Of a stretch of 64,000 nt of DNA, positions 16,879 through 25,100 are shown piece by piece; positions within the stretch are counted from its first letter, which is position 1; every line of letters starts with the position of its first letter. The position numbers were made by a program, and so were the translations under genes. The DNA comes from Pararhodobacter aggregans (lineage in GTDB: Bacteria; Pseudomonadota; Alphaproteobacteria; Rhodobacterales; Rhodobacteraceae): contig NZ_QDDR01000009.1 of the NCBI RefSeq assembly GCF_003075525.1, forward strand, positions 62,001 through 126,000, in the 5' to 3' direction. Below the pieces are notes generated by a model. It saw only the letters and a list, made by a program, of their open reading frames with translations, had not been told where the DNA came from and ran no database searches.

Positions 16879-17906
16879 GTCAGCCAGTCCGGCAGGGGCG
16901 CACGATCCCGGCGCCGCGTCAGTTCGAAATTGCCCAAGGGCGTCCAGCCCGCGACCGAGGCCTCGCCAGCGTCCGCGCGCAACGCCTTGCTGATCACCTG
17001 TTCCAGCACATGCCGGTCACGCTTGGGACAGGGGGCGAAATCGACGATCACCATCCCGCCAAGCCCGCGCAGCCTGAGTTGCCGCGGCAGGTCGCGCGCC
17101 GCGGCGATCGAGGCCTTCAGCCCCGCCGCGGGCGAGGTATCGGCGCCGGTGTTCACATCGACCGCGACGAAAGCCCGCGTCGCCTGGATATGCATCGAGG
17201 CGCCGCCTTCCAGCCGCACCTCGGGCGTGAGCAGCGCGGCGATCTGATCGAGCGCGCCGGAATGTTCCAGCGCGTCGGGGCCGTCATCGACCTCATCGAC
17301 ATCGCCCCAGTCGCGCCACGCCAGTTCATGCGGCCCGGGCGCGTCGACCAACAGTTCCGGCCCGCCCGTGAGGTCCGCCAGAACCGCTTCGGCCAGGACC
17401 CGCATCTGGGCGATATCGGTGGTGATTTCCTCGTCCGAAGCCGCCTCGCAGGCCGAGCGCAGGATCAGGCCCAGACTCTCGTCCGCGCCCTGCATCCCCT
17501 CGGTGGCCAGCGCGGCGAGGTCGGCCCGGAGCCCCTCGTCCCGGATGGCGCGCGAGATGTTGAGGCCCGGCGCCTCGGGCGTGACGATGGCATAGCGGGA
17601 CTTGAAGAGCAGGCGTTGCGTCAGCGGCAGGGCCTTGCCCGGCTCGGAGGCACCGGCAACCTGCACCAGAATCTTCTGCCCCGGCGCCAGCCCCTTGGGC
17701 GCGCGCAAAAAGCCGGACAGGCCATCGGGCAGATCGACGAAGACCCCGCCCAGCCCCTTGACCGGCCGCCCGACAACGCCGCGCAGGATGGCGCCCGGGG
17801 CGATCCCGTCCTCGTCGAGTGCGAGGTCGGTCAGTTGTCCGTCCACCATCAGCGCCGCAACTTCGCGCGCGCCGATATGGCCTAGGGCGATCACGCTGCC
17901 CTTCAT
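16875..17906 (-). CDS. rng: Short ribonuclease E/G family protein
   Basis: A 343-residue RNase E/G catalytic-region protein that cuts single-stranded, 5'-monophosphorylated RNA. ATG at 17906 overlaps the maf stop (ATGA). An S1-like domain is inserted near residues 35-85 ([18 protein letters not shown]). The two metal-binding aspartates are in VDVNTGAD and VIVDFAPC. The protein ends right after [10 protein letters not shown], the segment that in RNase E/G precedes the CPxC zinc-link, so the zinc-link and small domain are absent. The next gene, yacG, encodes a Cys4 zinc protein. Short forms like this occur in related bacteria. Confidence 0.87.
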   Translation of the reverse strand: MKGSVIALGHIGAREVAALMVDGQLTDLALDEDGIAPGAILRGVVGRPVKGLGGVFVDLPDGLSGFLRAPKGLAPGQKILVQVAGASEPGKALPLTQRLLFKSRYAIVTPEAPGLNISRAIRDEGLRADLAALATEGMQGADESLGLILRSACEAASDEEITTDIAQMRVLAEAVLADLTGGPELLVDAPGPHELAWRDWGDVDEVDDGPDALEHSGALDQIAALLTPEVRLEGGASMHIQATRAFVAVDVNTGADTSPAAGLKASIAAARDLPRQLRLRGLGGMVIVDFAPCPKRDRHVLEQVISKALRADAGEASVAGWTPLGNFELTRRRDRAPLPDWLT

Positions 17907-18466
17907 GCCTGATACCCCGCGGCGTTGAGGAGCGTGGCGGTCTCGGCCAGCGGCAGGCCGACAACCGCGCTGAACGAGCCCTGAATCCACGGGATGAAGG
18001 CCCCGGCCCGGCCCTGAATGCCGTAGCCGCCGGCCTTGCCCTGCCATTCGCCGCTGGCGAGGTAGGAATTCAGCTCATCGTCGGACAGGCGCTTCATCTT
18101 CACCGCGGTTTCCACCACCCTCTCCCAGACCTGCGCGCCGCGCTTCACCGCCACGGCGGTAATCACGGTATGCCGCCGCCCGGCCATGTCGGTCAGGAAC
18201 TTCGCCGCCTCGGCCGCGCTTTCGGGCTTGCCCAGAATGCGGCGGCCCAGGGCCACGGTGGTATCGGCGCAGAGCACGATCTCATCCCCGGCGGCCTGAA
18301 CGGCCGCCGCCTTTTCAGCCGCCATGCGCGCGCAATAGGGGCGCGGCAATTCGCGGGGACGGGGCGTTTCGTCGATATCGGCGGGGCGCACGGCATCCGG
18401 GACGATGCCGATGGTCGCCAGCAGGTCCAGCCGCCGGGGGCTGGCCGAACCCAGAACAAGCTTCAT
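17903..18466 (-). CDS. maf: Maf-like nucleotide pyrophosphatase
   Basis: A 187-residue house-cleaning pyrophosphatase that hydrolyses non-canonical or excess nucleotides to monophosphates. The N-terminal Maf signature [14 protein letters not shown] binds the triphosphate, and [15 protein letters not shown] near residue 68 contains the catalytic Asp. The [12 protein letters not shown] segment near residue 145 is the second conserved block. The ATG at 18466 was preferred; a GTG one codon earlier is possible. The start overlaps the infA stop and the end overlaps the RNase G-like gene, so all are co-translated. Confidence 0.93.
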   Translation of the reverse strand: MKLVLGSASPRRLDLLATIGIVPDAVRPADIDETPRPRELPRPYCARMAAEKAAAVQAAGDEIVLCADTTVALGRRILGKPESAAEAAKFLTDMAGRRHTVITAVAVKRGAQVWERVVETAVKMKRLSDDELNSYLASGEWQGKAGGYGIQGRAGAFIPWIQGSFSAVVGLPLAETATLLNAAGYQA

Positions 18467-18684
18467 CACTTGAAGCGATAGTTGATCCGGCCCTTGGTCA
18501 GATCGTAGGGCGTCATCTCGACCTGAACCCGGTCGCCTGCGAGGACACGGATGCGGTTCTTCCGCATCTTGCCTGCCGTATGCGCGATGATCACATGGCC
18601 GTTGTCCAGCTCGACCTTGAACGTCGCGTTCGGCAGGAGTTCCTTCACGACGCCGGGAAATTCGAGCAGTTCTTCCTTGGCCAT
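18466..18684 (-). CDS. infA: Translation initiation factor IF-1
   Basis: A 72-residue single OB-fold (S1-type) protein that occupies the ribosomal A site during initiation. The sequence [18 protein letters not shown], the central [13 protein letters not shown] and the C-terminal [10 protein letters not shown] are diagnostic and full length. It is the first gene of the infA-maf-RNase G-yacG unit, with a promoter candidate at 18729-18757 and a GGAGAG ribosome site. Confidence 0.98.
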   Translation of the reverse strand: MAKEELLEFPGVVKELLPNATFKVELDNGHVIIAHTAGKMRKNRIRVLAGDRVQVEMTPYDLTKGRINYRFK

Positions 18685-18728
18685 GGTCTCTCCAAATGGG
18701 TATCCGCCCGCATGAAGCAGGCGCCAGC

Positions 18729-18757
18729 CATATGCGCCTTCAAGGGCGGGTTTTCAA
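18729..18757 (-). promoter_or_regulatory. Candidate sigma-70 promoter of infA operon
   Basis: Read on the minus strand, TTGAAA (18752-18757) is followed after exactly 17 bases by CATATG (18729-18734). Transcription would start about 40 bases before the infA ATG. The spacing is ideal and no better pair lies between infA and the nitrilase gene. Confidence 0.55.
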
Positions 18758-18760
18758 GGA

Positions 18761-19669
18761 TTAACTTGCACCGCGCCGCAGGGTTCCCTTGGCCAGCCGC
18801 GCCTCCTGTTCTTCCCAGTGCCGGAAATTGAGCACCCCGCCATTGGCGCGCGTCCAGGCGATCAGATCGCGCGACACGCGGTCCATCATCCAGCAGGCCT
18901 CGTCCATGCCGCTCATCACCAAAAGTCCGTCCTCGGGCCAGCCCTGATCCGGCGGGCCATAGAGGGCCGAGGCGCCGGTATTCTCCTCGACGCCCGCGCA
19001 CCAGGGCGCCTTGCCGACCAGGCAGGAATGCGCGGCGACGCACTGGTTTTCCAACGCCCTCGCCTGCGCGCCGATGCGGACCCGCCAATAGCCCGCGCGC
19101 GTTTCGGTGCAGGACGGGACCAGCAGGATGTCCACCCCCTCCTCGGCCAGCTTGCGGGCCAGCAGGGGGAATTCGCTGTCATAGCAGATCGCCACGCCGA
19201 TCCGGCCCAAGGCCGTGTCGAAGACGGTCAGCCCCTCCGTCCCCGGCACGACGTTCCATTCCTCGCGCTCGAAGCGGGTCATGATCTGCTTGTCCTGATG
19301 GCCAATCACCCCGCCCGGCCCATAGAGCGTGGCGCGGTTCACCGGCCGCTCACCGGTGAAGACGGGGCCGGAGGGGCCGAGGATATGCACCCCGTGCCGC
19401 GCCGCCAGCGCGCAGAACAGCGCGTCCATGGCCGGGCGGTGGCGGGCGACCTCGTGCAGCGCGCGTTCCAGATCCGCCGCGACCTCGGCCCCGCCGAGGC
19501 TGGCCAGTTCCATCGCCCCGTATTCGGGAAAGACCAGCAGTTCCGCCCGGGCCCCAGCGGCATTGCCGACCCAGCCCGCGATCTTGGCCTCGTATTCGGC
19601 GAAACTGTCAAACCAGTCCAGCGGATAGGCGGCGACAGCGATGGTGACCTCGGTCTGGGCGTCGGTCAT
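18761..19669 (-). CDS. Carbon-nitrogen hydrolase (nitrilase superfamily)
   Basis: A 302-residue amidase/nitrilase-fold enzyme. The catalytic triad is visible: Glu49 in LLVFPEYGAMELA, Lys127 in GHQDKQIMTRFE, and Cys162 in VAICYDSEFPL. The fold and length fit an omega-amidase or N-carbamoyl-type hydrolase, but the substrate cannot be told. Its ATG overlaps the upstream GNAT stop (TCATG on the plus strand), so GNAT, NTF2-like protein and this enzyme form one unit. GNAT-nitrilase neighbours are common and often act on amides or acylated amines. Confidence 0.9.
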   Translation of the reverse strand: MTDAQTEVTIAVAAYPLDWFDSFAEYEAKIAGWVGNAAGARAELLVFPEYGAMELASLGGAEVAADLERALHEVARHRPAMDALFCALAARHGVHILGPSGPVFTGERPVNRATLYGPGGVIGHQDKQIMTRFEREEWNVVPGTEGLTVFDTALGRIGVAICYDSEFPLLARKLAEEGVDILLVPSCTETRAGYWRVRIGAQARALENQCVAAHSCLVGKAPWCAGVEENTGASALYGPPDQGWPEDGLLVMSGMDEACWMMDRVSRDLIAWTRANGGVLNFRHWEEQEARLAKGTLRRGAS

Positions 19670-20250
19670 GGCAGCTCACGGATCCAGAATTGCAGGGGTT
19701 TCGGTGTTTCGAGGCTATCGCCCAGATCCTTCCAGCGGAAGGTGGCGATGGCGCCGGGCAGGGGCGCATAGCCCCGCGCCCGCCAGAACCCGTCCAAGGG
19801 ACGGTAACCGGCGGGATGCGCCGGGTGATCCGCAGGCCGCTCGACCCGGCAGAATGCGACATGGCGACGGCCCAACGTGGCCGCTTTCGCCTCGCGGATG
19901 TCAAAGAACCGATGTCCGACGCCCCGGCCGCGGTATTCCGGCAGCAGCACCGATTCGGCACAATAGAAAATGTCAGACAGCGCCAGCCCCGAGGAGGCGA
20001 AGGCCTGGGCGAAATCCTCGGCGTGGTCTTCCATCGGCGTGCCGGTGGCGGCGCCGACCAGCGCCTCGCCGTCAAAGGCCCCCGCCACCACCGCCCGCGG
20101 GTTGTCGCGGTAGGGCGCAAGGTATTCGCGCTCGTAGTCCAGCGAGCCGTCATAGAGATAGGGCCAGTCGCGAAACACCGCGATGCGGAGCCGCGCCACG
20201 CCGTCCAGCGCCGCGTCCAGCGCCGGGCCGGAAAGCGCCTCGACCCTCAT
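19666..20250 (-). CDS. GNAT family N-acetyltransferase
   Basis: A 194-residue acetyltransferase. The acetyl-CoA-binding motif A appears as LLPEYRGRGVGHRFFDIRE near residue 104 (R-G-x-G core). The ATG at 20250 overlaps the stop of the upstream gene by four bases; an in-frame ATG seven codons earlier is less likely. The acceptor is unknown. It is coupled to the nitrilase downstream. Enzymes of this GNAT subgroup are often annotated only as hypothetical acetyltransferases. Confidence 0.88.
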   Translation of the reverse strand: MRVEALSGPALDAALDGVARLRIAVFRDWPYLYDGSLDYEREYLAPYRDNPRAVVAGAFDGEALVGAATGTPMEDHAEDFAQAFASSGLALSDIFYCAESVLLPEYRGRGVGHRFFDIREAKAATLGRRHVAFCRVERPADHPAHPAGYRPLDGFWRARGYAPLPGAIATFRWKDLGDSLETPKPLQFWIRELP

Positions 20251-20660
20251 CCGCCGACCTGCCGCAACCATTCCTGCAGATTGTAATAGGTGGTGACGCG
20301 GGTAATCTTGCCATCCTTGAGGCTGAAGAACCCGCCCGCGGGCAGGACATAGGTCTGGCCATGCGCCTCGGGCAGGCCCGGATCGGTCTTGAGGTACGTG
20401 CCGTTCACGATGAACTCGGCCGCGCCGCGCGTGCCGTCCTCCGAGCCATAGACCACCATCTCGGTCAGGGTCTCGCGGTAGGTCTCGCTCATATGGGCGC
20501 AGAACTCGGCGAAAGCCTGTTTGCCCAGACGGGCCGTGCCTTCGTTGACGTGATGGGCGAAATCCGCGTGCAGGCAGTCCAGCATCCCGGGAATGTCGCC
20601 CCGGTTGAAGGAATCGTAATAGGTCTGGATCGTGGCGCGGGCGGTGTCTGCTGGATTCAC
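20247..20660 (-). CDS. NTF2-like (SnoaL/ketosteroid isomerase-fold) protein
   Basis: A 137-residue cone-fold protein. GTG at 20660 was chosen because AGGAG lies six bases upstream; an ATG ten codons earlier (20690) has no such site. The segment ATIQTYYDSFNRGDIPGMLDCLHADFAHHVNEG is typical of the ketosteroid-isomerase-related family that follows this pattern in alphaproteobacteria. The catalytic role is unknown; members may be isomerases, hydratases or binding proteins. It is the first gene of the NTF2-GNAT-nitrilase unit. Confidence 0.82.
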   Translation of the reverse strand: MNPADTARATIQTYYDSFNRGDIPGMLDCLHADFAHHVNEGTARLGKQAFAEFCAHMSETYRETLTEMVVYGSEDGTRGAAEFIVNGTYLKTDPGLPEAHGQTYVLPAGGFFSLKDGKITRVTTYYNLQEWLRQVGG

Positions 20661-20762
20661 ACTGGTCTCCTGTTTCTTTTCAGGAAACATAACGCCACCG
20701 GGCGCAGATTGAAGACCGAAAAACGTCAGGGGCGGGCCGTGATGCGACCCGCCCCGAGAGTG

Positions 20763-21614
20763 TCAGGCCAGCGCGGCGGCGACCGCCACCGACAGCGGGG
20801 TCGTCGGGCGCCCGATCAGCCGCGACAGCGTGCGGCTGTCGTCCTGAAGCGCCCCCTCGGCCGAGCGCGCGTCGCTGTCGGCGAGGATCTGGGCGAAACC
20901 CTCGGGCAGGCCGAAGCTTTTCAGCAGATCGGCATAGGCGGCCTGCGGCATCGGCGCATAGGGCACCTCTTTGCCCGCCTGGCGCGAGACCTCGGCGGCG
21001 AAGTCGGTCATGGTGAAGGACTCGTCGCCAGCCAGTTCATAGACAGTGCCGGTATGCCCGTCCTCGCTGGCCACCACGGCGATCGCCTCGGCGAAATCGG
21101 CGCGGGTGGCGGGCGAGACCTTGCCCGAGGCATTGACGCCGACGATGGCGCCCGCCGCCAGCGACCCTGCCAGGTTGCCGGTGTAATTCTCGGTGTACCA
21201 GCCGTTCCTGAGCACCGTCGTCGGCAGGCCCGAGGCGGCGAGCGCGATCTCGGTCGCCTTGTGGTCCTCGGCCAGGATCATCGGCGAGTCGGTGCCTTTC
21301 AGGATCGAGGTATAGATCACCCGCCCGACCCCCGCGGCCTTGGCGGCGGCGATGACGTTGCGGTGCTGGCCGGCGCGGTCGTTGAAATCGCTGGAGGAGA
21401 TCAGGACCAGCACATCGACGCCCTTGAGCGGCGCCTCCAGCGTGGCGGGGGCGGCATAGTCGAAGGCGCGCGCCTCGACCCCCAGATCGGCGGCCTTGGC
21501 GGGATCGCGCACCAGCGCAACCAGATGGGCGCCGGGCGCGCGACGTTTCAGGGCGGCAACGGCCAGACGGCCGAGGTGGCCGGTGGCGCCGGTGATGGCG
21601 ATGGTCTGGGTCAT
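20763..21614 (-). CDS. qorB: NAD(P)H:quinone oxidoreductase of the NmrA/QorB type
   Basis: A 283-residue atypical SDR. The Rossmann motif ITGATGHLGRLAV starts at residue 7, and TSILKGTDSPMILAEDHKATE and LRNGWYTENYTGN are hallmarks of the E. coli QorB (YtfG) group, which reduces quinones with NADPH. It diverges from an HxlR-family regulator, the same pairing as E. coli ytfG/ytfH. The shared 104-base region holds a perfect 7+7 palindrome, so expression is probably induced by electrophiles or quinones. Confidence in the family is high; the physiological substrate is inferred. Confidence 0.87.
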   Translation of the reverse strand: MTQTIAITGATGHLGRLAVAALKRRAPGAHLVALVRDPAKAADLGVEARAFDYAAPATLEAPLKGVDVLVLISSSDFNDRAGQHRNVIAAAKAAGVGRVIYTSILKGTDSPMILAEDHKATEIALAASGLPTTVLRNGWYTENYTGNLAGSLAAGAIVGVNASGKVSPATRADFAEAIAVVASEDGHTGTVYELAGDESFTMTDFAAEVSRQAGKEVPYAPMPQAAYADLLKSFGLPEGFAQILADSDARSAEGALQDDSRTLSRLIGRPTTPLSVAVAAALA

Positions 21615-21665
21615 GGGGTGGTCCTTTCAGGGCATTCCGGGTTGGTGATGTCCCATCTAGACCTT

Positions 21666-21684
21666 TACTTACGAAATGTAAGTA
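21666..21684. promoter_or_regulatory. HxlR-type operator palindrome
   Basis: A perfect inverted repeat TACTTAC-N5-GTAAGTA lies between qorB and its divergent HxlR regulator. The arms resemble the TACT...AGTA boxes described for YodB/QorR-type redox regulators. A second, imperfect repeat (CTACAT...ATGTTAG, 21686-21700) follows on the regulator side. One site could therefore control both genes. Confidence 0.75.
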
Positions 21685-21718
21685 CCTACATAAATGTTAG
21701 TATACCGAGGAGCCGAAC

Positions 21719-22153
21719 ATGGAGATTTTCGACCCGACGGCCGACCGCGCCAAGGAAATGCTCGATGCCTATGCCCGGGCCGATGTGATGGCGGCCGACT
21801 GCCCGTCGCGTCCCGTCTTGCAACACCTGACCAGCCGCTGGGGCGTGCTGGTGATGGCGGCGCTGGCGACCGGCACGCATCGTTTCTCGGAATTGCGGCG
21901 CCGCATCGGCGGGGTCAGCGAGCGGATGCTGGCCCAGACCCTGCAACAGCTGGAGGGCGACGGCTTCGTCCTGCGGCGCGATTATGGCGAGGTGCCGCCC
22001 CGGGTCGATTACTCGCTGACGCCGCTGGGCGAGGGCGCGGCGGTGCATCTGGTGGCGCTGGCCAGCTGGATCGAGGCCAATTTCCCCGCCATCGCCGAGG
22101 CGCAGGCCGCTCTCAGCGCTCCGGCGGACCGAAGCGTTCCTGCATCCGCTTGA
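21719..22153 (+). CDS. HxlR-family redox-type transcriptional regulator
   Basis: A 144-residue winged-helix repressor. The HxlR signature spans residues about 24-105: CPSRPVLQHLTSRWGVLVM, FSELRRRIGGVSERMLAQTLQQLEGDG and a wing RDYGEVPPRVDYSLT. Cys24 in ADCPSRP is the conserved redox-sensing cysteine of YodB/QorR/YtfH-type members. GAGGAG precedes the ATG. It diverges from qorB across a palindromic operator. The gene ends inside the convergent tyrosine phosphatase gene, an overlap of 41 bases. Confidence 0.9.
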   Translation: MEIFDPTADRAKEMLDAYARADVMAADCPSRPVLQHLTSRWGVLVMAALATGTHRFSELRRRIGGVSERMLAQTLQQLEGDGFVLRRDYGEVPPRVDYSLTPLGEGAAVHLVALASWIEANFPAIAEAQAALSAPADRSVPASA

Positions 22154-22574
22154 GGATCTGGTCGCGGGTCTGGCGGTAAGCCTGCAGCTTGGTCTCGCGG
22201 GTTTCGCCCAGGCCGGTCGGGTCCATGATCGGCCAGTATTCGACATCGGTATGGGCGTAGCGGGTGAGTTCCAGCGCCGCGCGCTGACTGGCGGGCGAGA
22301 GGGCGACGATCAGGTCGAAGCCGGACAGGTCGTCCCCCCAATCCATCATTTCCTCGAAACTGCGCGAGCGGTGGCGCGACAGTTCCACCCCCTTCTCGGC
22401 GCTGACGGCGATGGCGAAACCGTCGATGTCGAGGTCGTTGTGTACCCCGGCCGACTGCACATAGGCGCGCTGGCCATAGAGCTGTTTCATGAAGCCTTCG
22501 GCCATCGGCGACCGGACTGCGTTATGATCGCAGCAGAACAGGACGGAACTGGGAAAGCCTGAACCCAAGATCAC
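22113..22574 (-). CDS. Low-molecular-weight protein-tyrosine phosphatase / arsenate reductase-like
   Basis: A 153-residue LMW-PTP-fold protein. The P-loop CX5R is at Cys15-Arg21 (FCCDHNAVRSPMAEG) and the general-acid Asp lies in IMDPTG near residue 117. The GTG start at 22574 overlaps the UPF0262 stop, indicating coupling. Members act as tyrosine phosphatases or, in arsenic operons, arsenate reductases; no ars gene is present, so phosphatase is the safer call. The 3' end overlaps the convergent HxlR gene by 41 bases. Confidence 0.88.
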   Translation of the reverse strand: MILGSGFPSSVLFCCDHNAVRSPMAEGFMKQLYGQRAYVQSAGVHNDLDIDGFAIAVSAEKGVELSRHRSRSFEEMMDWGDDLSGFDLIVALSPASQRAALELTRYAHTDVEYWPIMDPTGLGETRETKLQAYRQTRDQILKRMQERFGPPER

Positions 22575-23050
22575 GCCCCGCGGTTCAGGACGCTGATGAG
22601 GGTGAACAGGCGCCGCGCCGTATCGAGGTCGATCTCGGCCTTGCCCTCAAGCCGCTCCTGCAGGACCCGCGCCCCCTCGTTGTGGATGCCGCGGCGGGCC
22701 ATGTCGATGGCTTCGATCTGGCTGGGCGGCAGGCGCTTCACCGCGTCGAAATAGGAGGCGCAGATCTGGTCGTAATCCTTCACCACCTGCCGGAACGGAC
22801 CCAGCGCCAGATGCAGCTCGCCCACCCTTGCGCCGTCTTCCTGCGCGATCTCCACCACCAGCCGCCGCTCGCGGATCGCCAGACCCAGCCGGTAGGGGCC
22901 GGGGGGCACCGGGCGGTCGTCGCGGTCGGGCAGCAGGAAGGAATTATCCTCGAGCAGGTCGAAGACTGCCACCTTGCGCTCCTGCTCCATCTCGGGCGTG
23001 GGGGCGGGAAGGCCGGAATCGTCGATGTCGATGTGGCAGATGCGGCTCAT
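22571..23050 (-). CDS. UPF0262 family protein
   Basis: A 159-residue conserved cytoplasmic protein of unknown function, found mostly in alphaproteobacteria. The start MSRICHIDIDDSGL and the segments KVAVFDLLEDN, FRQVVKDYDQICASYFDAVKRLPPSQIEAIDMARRG and the C-terminal TARRLFTLI are typical. The ATG at 23050 was preferred because the longer in-frame extension to 23107 lacks family similarity. It sits between rnpA and the LMW phosphatase, with the phosphatase start overlapping its stop. No catalytic motif is evident. Confidence 0.88.
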   Translation of the reverse strand: MSRICHIDIDDSGLPAPTPEMEQERKVAVFDLLEDNSFLLPDRDDRPVPPGPYRLGLAIRERRLVVEIAQEDGARVGELHLALGPFRQVVKDYDQICASYFDAVKRLPPSQIEAIDMARRGIHNEGARVLQERLEGKAEIDLDTARRLFTLISVLNRGA

Positions 23051-23122
23051 GCGTCGGTCTTTCAGGAGTGACCCGTCGGTCATGCCCCAGCACCGCCCCC
23101 GGATCAAGGCATCCTTGGCGTC

Positions 23123-23530
23123 TCAGCCGTGGACCCGCTCCATCGCCCGCCTGAGATCGGCCTGCAGATCCGCAAAGTCACGGCCGATGGTCGCCTCGGG
23201 CTTGCCGACCAGCACATAATCCCAGCCGGGGCGGCCCATTTCGGGCAGGATCTCACGCGCGAGCGCCCGCAGCCGCCGCTTGGCGCGGTTGCGGGCCACC
23301 GCGTTGCCGACCTTCTTGGAACAGGTGAAGCCCACGCGGATGCCCTGCGCGGCCTCGGTCGCGGCACGCTCGCGCGCCTGCAACAGGAAACCCGCCACGG
23401 GAGCGCGGCGGGCGCGGGCAGCGAGCAGGAACTCGGCCCGTTTCTTCAGGACGATCAGGCATGAGGAAACCGCCGGGGCCGCCTGCATCCCCGTGTCGGG
23501 GCTGCCTTGGGGCGCGTCCGGCGGCGTCAT
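23123..23530 (-). CDS. rnpA: Ribonuclease P protein component
   Basis: A 135-residue basic protein that assists the RnpB RNA in tRNA 5'-end maturation. The RNR signature is clear: GFTCSKKVGNAVARNRAKRRLRALARE, with the preceding RAEFLLAARARR helix. The N-terminal 20 residues before SSCLIVLKKRAEF are longer than usual, so an internal start is possible. It follows rpmH by 22 bases, as in almost all bacteria. Confidence 0.95.
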   Translation of the reverse strand: MTPPDAPQGSPDTGMQAAPAVSSCLIVLKKRAEFLLAARARRAPVAGFLLQARERAATEAAQGIRVGFTCSKKVGNAVARNRAKRRLRALAREILPEMGRPGWDYVLVGKPEATIGRDFADLQADLRRAMERVHG

Positions 23531-23552
23531 ATCCGTGCCGAAGCGGAAGGCC

Positions 23553-23687
23553 TCAGGCCGACAGCTTCTTGCGGCCGCGGGCGCGGCGCGCGTTCAGGAT
23601 CTTCTGGCCGCTTTTGGTCGCCATGCGCGAGCGGAAGCCGTGGCGCTTCTTGCGAACCAGGTTCGACGGCTGGTAGGTGCGTTTCAT
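23553..23687 (-). CDS. rpmH: 50S ribosomal protein L34
   Basis: A 44-residue, very basic ribosomal protein. It begins [18 protein letters not shown] and ends with the Arg/Lys-rich [10 protein letters not shown]; the full length matches the family exactly. It is the first gene of rpmH-rnpA and has a good promoter at 23756-23784. Confidence 0.98.
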   Translation of the reverse strand: MKRTYQPSNLVRKKRHGFRSRMATKSGQKILNARRARGRKKLSA

Positions 23688-23755
23688 CGCAACGGTCCTT
23701 CTGTCATGCCCGAATCCGGGAAAGGGATTCGAGGGCGTCATGTTCCGAGGGCCGG

Positions 23756-23784
23756 GCAATAGCCGGGCCAGCCGCGCAAGTCAA
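23756..23784 (-). promoter_or_regulatory. Sigma-70 promoter of rpmH-rnpA
   Basis: Read on the minus strand, TTGACT (23779-23784) and TATTGC (23756-23761) are separated by exactly 17 bases. This gives a leader of roughly 60 bases before rpmH. It is one of the best promoter matches in the window and sits in a gene-free, divergent region. Confidence 0.65.
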
Positions 23785-23855
23785 CAAAGCCGCAGCGGGT
23801 TTTCGCAGAAAAAGGCGCGCTTGACACGCCCCCGGCGGCACCGCCCCATGGGGCC

Positions 23856-25100
23856 ATGACCCTGATCGCTCGAAACCGGCCATTCCGGCTGCTTCTGTCC
23901 TCGGCCGCGCTGGCCAATCTCGGCGACGGGATCGGCGCGCTGGCCTTTCCCTGGCTGGCGACGCTCATCACCCGCGAGCCGCTGCTGATCGCGCTGGTGG
24001 CCTTTGCCACGCGGCTGCCGTGGTTCCTGCTGGCGATCCCGGCGGGCGTGCTGACCGACCGCCACGACCGGCGGCAATTGATGCTCAGGGCCGACGCCTT
24101 CCGCGCGCTGCTGGCGGTGGGGGCCGTGGCGCTGGCCATCGGGCTGAAGGACGGCACGGCGCCGGGGGGCGAGCTGGCGGCGATTCTCTCGCTGTCGGCC
24201 CTGGCCTTCCTCCTGGGCTGCGCCGAGGTGGTGCGCGACAACGCCGCGCAGACCGTGCTGCCGTCCATCGTCGCCCCCGCCGATCTGGAACGCGCCAATG
24301 GCCAGATCTGGAGCGTCGAGAATATCGCGGGCTCCTTCATCGGCCCGCCGCTGGCGGGCCTGCTGATCGCGCTGGCCCTGCCCGTGCCCTTCGGCGCCGA
24401 AGCCATCGGCTTTGCCCTCGCCGCCTGGTTCGTCTGGGCCATCGCCCTGCCGCCCCGCGCCCGGCCCGCCCGCCGCCACCCGCTGACCGAGGCGGCCGAG
24501 GCCTGGCGCTGGATGCGGGCCCATCCGGTGGTGCTGCGGCTGGCGATCATGCTGGGGATCCTCAACGCCTTCACCCTGATGGCGCTGACCGTGCTGGTTC
24601 TGGTGTCGCAGGACCGGCTGGGCCTCGGCCCCGCCGCTTACGGCATCCTGCTGACGGTCGAGGCTGCGGGGGCCGTCACCGGCGGCCTCTTGGGTCCGGC
24701 GCTGGTGGCGCGGCTCGGGCCGGACCGCAGCGTGCGGCTGGCGCTGGCCCTCTTCCCCCTGCCCTGGCTGGTGATCGCCGTCAGCGATCAGCCCGCCATG
24801 GTCGGGATCGCGCTGTTCGTCGGCATGGGGGCGGGGGTGGTCTGGAACCTGGTGACGGTGAGCTATCGCCAGCGGCTCATTCCCGATGCGCTGCTGGGCC
24901 GGGTGAACAGCCTCTACCGCTTCTTCGGCTGGGGGATGATGCCGGTGGGCGCGCTGGCGGGCGGCTGGGTCGTTTCGCTGGCCGAAGAGCCCTTCGGCCG
25001 CGACATGGCCCTGCGCCTGCCCTATGTCGCCGCCGCGCTCGGCACCGCGGCGCTGGCGCTCTATGGCTGGCGGCGGCTGCGGCTGAGCGTGCTCGGCTGA
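23856..25100 (+). CDS. MFS transporter, EntS-like exporter (paralogue 1)
   Basis: A 414-residue permease with about 11-12 helices. It belongs to the EntS/MFS_3-type exporters: SAALANLGDGIGALAFPWLATLIT in helix 1, the loop 2-3 motif GVLTDRHDRRQLM, VVRDNAAQTVLPSIV, and RVNSLYRFFGWGMMPVGALAGG near residue 350. The same landmarks recur in the transporter at 28953, so the two are paralogues. The substrate is unknown; relatives export siderophores, macrolides or redox-active compounds. Its stop overlaps the TVP38 gene by one base (TGATG), so it leads a three-gene unit. Confidence 0.9.
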   Translation: MTLIARNRPFRLLLSSAALANLGDGIGALAFPWLATLITREPLLIALVAFATRLPWFLLAIPAGVLTDRHDRRQLMLRADAFRALLAVGAVALAIGLKDGTAPGGELAAILSLSALAFLLGCAEVVRDNAAQTVLPSIVAPADLERANGQIWSVENIAGSFIGPPLAGLLIALALPVPFGAEAIGFALAAWFVWAIALPPRARPARRHPLTEAAEAWRWMRAHPVVLRLAIMLGILNAFTLMALTVLVLVSQDRLGLGPAAYGILLTVEAAGAVTGGLLGPALVARLGPDRSVRLALALFPLPWLVIAVSDQPAMVGIALFVGMGAGVVWNLVTVSYRQRLIPDALLGRVNSLYRFFGWGMMPVGALAGGWVVSLAEEPFGRDMALRLPYVAAALGTAALALYGWRRLRLSVLG

